Assembly (NCBI GenBank): GCA_031002005.1
Contig: CM061919.1
Location: 177,675,121-177,739,120, forward strand
Reading direction: 5' to 3'
DNA from: Vandiemenella viatica
Taxonomy: Eukaryota > Arthropoda > Insecta > Orthoptera > Morabidae
Length of the DNA: 64,000 nucleotides
In this document: positions 62,931 to 64,000 of the stretch, one piece after another
Position numbering within the stretch: position 1 is the stretch's first letter
Layout: each line of letters opens with the position of its first letter
Position numbers and translations under genes: made by a program
Notes under the pieces: model-generated
Seen by the model: only the letters and a program-made list of their open reading frames with translations
Databases searched by the model: none
Told to the model about the DNA's origin: nothing

Positions 62931-64000
62931 TTGCTTCCAACTTGGCCTGTCTTTGTGGTTGAAGATTAATTCCTTATTTGAGGTTAATGTAGCATGACAA
63001 TGTTCTGAACAAAAGTATCTAAGTTCATTGCTGTCAATACTGACTGCTAGGTTCTTGCACCACCTTCATTTGAAGGAAATAATAACATATTTCTCTTGGA
63101 TAACTTTTCAAACTATGATATGAAAATATTGAATCTTGTTGTTAATTAATAATATTCCATACTTATTTCTCCAGCCACTGTATTATTAAGTACACCAGAA
63201 TGCTTCTGTGGTTTGGATTCCACATTAAGCTGTATGTCCAAAAATTCCATACGCATTTTTTTTTTTTTTTAAAGTGATTGGTATCATAAGGAGACAGGTT
63301 TTGAGTCATAAGACATGTGGTGGCTCTGAAGAAAGTGCTGAGAGAGCATAAGGTGTACATTGGTCAGTGCCAGATCTAGGCCCTAACGAATTGGGGAACT
63401 TGCGCTAGGTGGCAGTGTGACGTTTCTTTTTCTATTGGCCCAGGTTGCAATCTTCATGGGGCGGCAAAATCATATTTAAAGGGGCAGCAATCCCAAAAAC
63501 AAGTTTTTGTCACAATTTGGAAAATTTATAGGTCTGTCACTGACGGTAGTGAAGCCTTGATTGATTTTGGTAGAAGAATTAGGTATTGACCATTACTACA
63601 AATGAAAACTTGATTTCAAGCATAAGGGATTGGTAAAATTTTCTGTTGCAGGTTAGGAAGTCCATGACTAGAATAAATTAGTGAAGTCTAAACAGTTTGC
63701 ATCAATTGTTGAAAATATCAGAAGTAAAAATTCATGAAATTTGAATATGGTTGTGTAGGTATATTGCCACTGGGGTATATTTTCCAATGGAATTATATTA
63801 AGAGTTTTAGAAACTGAATTGTGCTAAATATTACAGCAAAATTTAAATTTACTTATTGGTATGTATAAATGGATGGGATGTTTTAAGAAGTTACTCATTG
63901 AAAATAGAATAAATAATATTCCATACACATGTCACCATTCTTCTTGTGGACAGCTTCTTACAAGAAGGTGCCCTCCACAGCTCTTTGCACATCAAGCCAA
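62931..64000. other. No recognised feature to the window end
   Basis: AT-rich. The segment near 63200-63250 (gtttggattccacattaagctgtatg) resembles part of the SINE-like repeat at 49.85-50.07 kb. A T-run occurs at 63258-63270. Confidence 0.4.

Noticed and set aside
1..64000. CRISPR array, operon or phage-like system
   Set aside because: No regularly spaced identical repeats, no bacterial gene organisation; introns and SINEs show a eukaryotic nuclear context.

Overview
The window is animal nuclear DNA and almost certainly from an insect. Genes have GT-AG introns of 0.1 to 9 kb, base composition is AT-rich, and most of the sequence is layered transposable elements: non-LTR retrotransposons (LINEs), tRNA-derived SINEs, Tc1/mariner, hAT and PIF/Harbinger-like elements. 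The TE mix suggests a large-genome polyneopteran (orthopteran- or phasmid-like), but that is an impression, not a result. One 1000-base run of N (44253-45252) is a scaffold gap.

Two host genes can be supported. On the + strand, five consecutive coding exons (7118-7358, 7462-7890, 8039-8252, 15322-15571, 24940-25060) encode the JmjC ribosomal oxygenase NO66/RIOX1. Splice phases agree at every junction. The first exon(s) and the C-terminal exon(s) were not found. The second is an intronless SR splicing factor of the Rbp1/SRSF3 type (58612-58983, +), with one RRM and a short RS tail. Everything else coding-like belongs to mobile elements, nearly all broken.

Layout. 1-581: end of a hAT element. 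1.2-5.3 kb: a SINE and an old minus-strand LINE carrying a 0.7-kb LTR-like insertion. 5802-6951: a Tc1/mariner-superfamily element with perfect 29-bp TIRs. 7.1-25.1 kb: NO66. Its fourth visible intron (8253-15321) holds a decayed LINE, a hAT MITE, SINEs, a 5'-truncated I-type LINE with a 12-bp TSD, and a decayed duplicate of the next NO66 exon. Its fifth visible intron (15572-24939) holds a Tc1 element, a tailless LINE, and a Tc1 element and a mariner that abut and share one TA. 25.9-33.4 kb: three LINE fragments and an unclassified TIR element. 33954-36020: a hAT element with a perfect 8-bp TSD. 36-39.6 kb: no recognised content. 39.6-44.25 kb: a near-full-length I-type LINE running into the gap. 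46.6-49.7 kb: a LINE end and a Harbinger-like element that itself hosts another element.

The most striking structure is 50139-56700, a nested tower. A hAT element with 12-bp TIRs and an 8-bp TSD contains a LINE. That LINE is split by a 3-kb modular repeat (itself carrying a pogo-like MITE), by a second LINE of the same family, and by a SINE with a 13-bp TSD. Target duplications or reading-frame continuity allow most of the order of events to be read directly. No CRISPR, operon-like or non-TE novel system was found.
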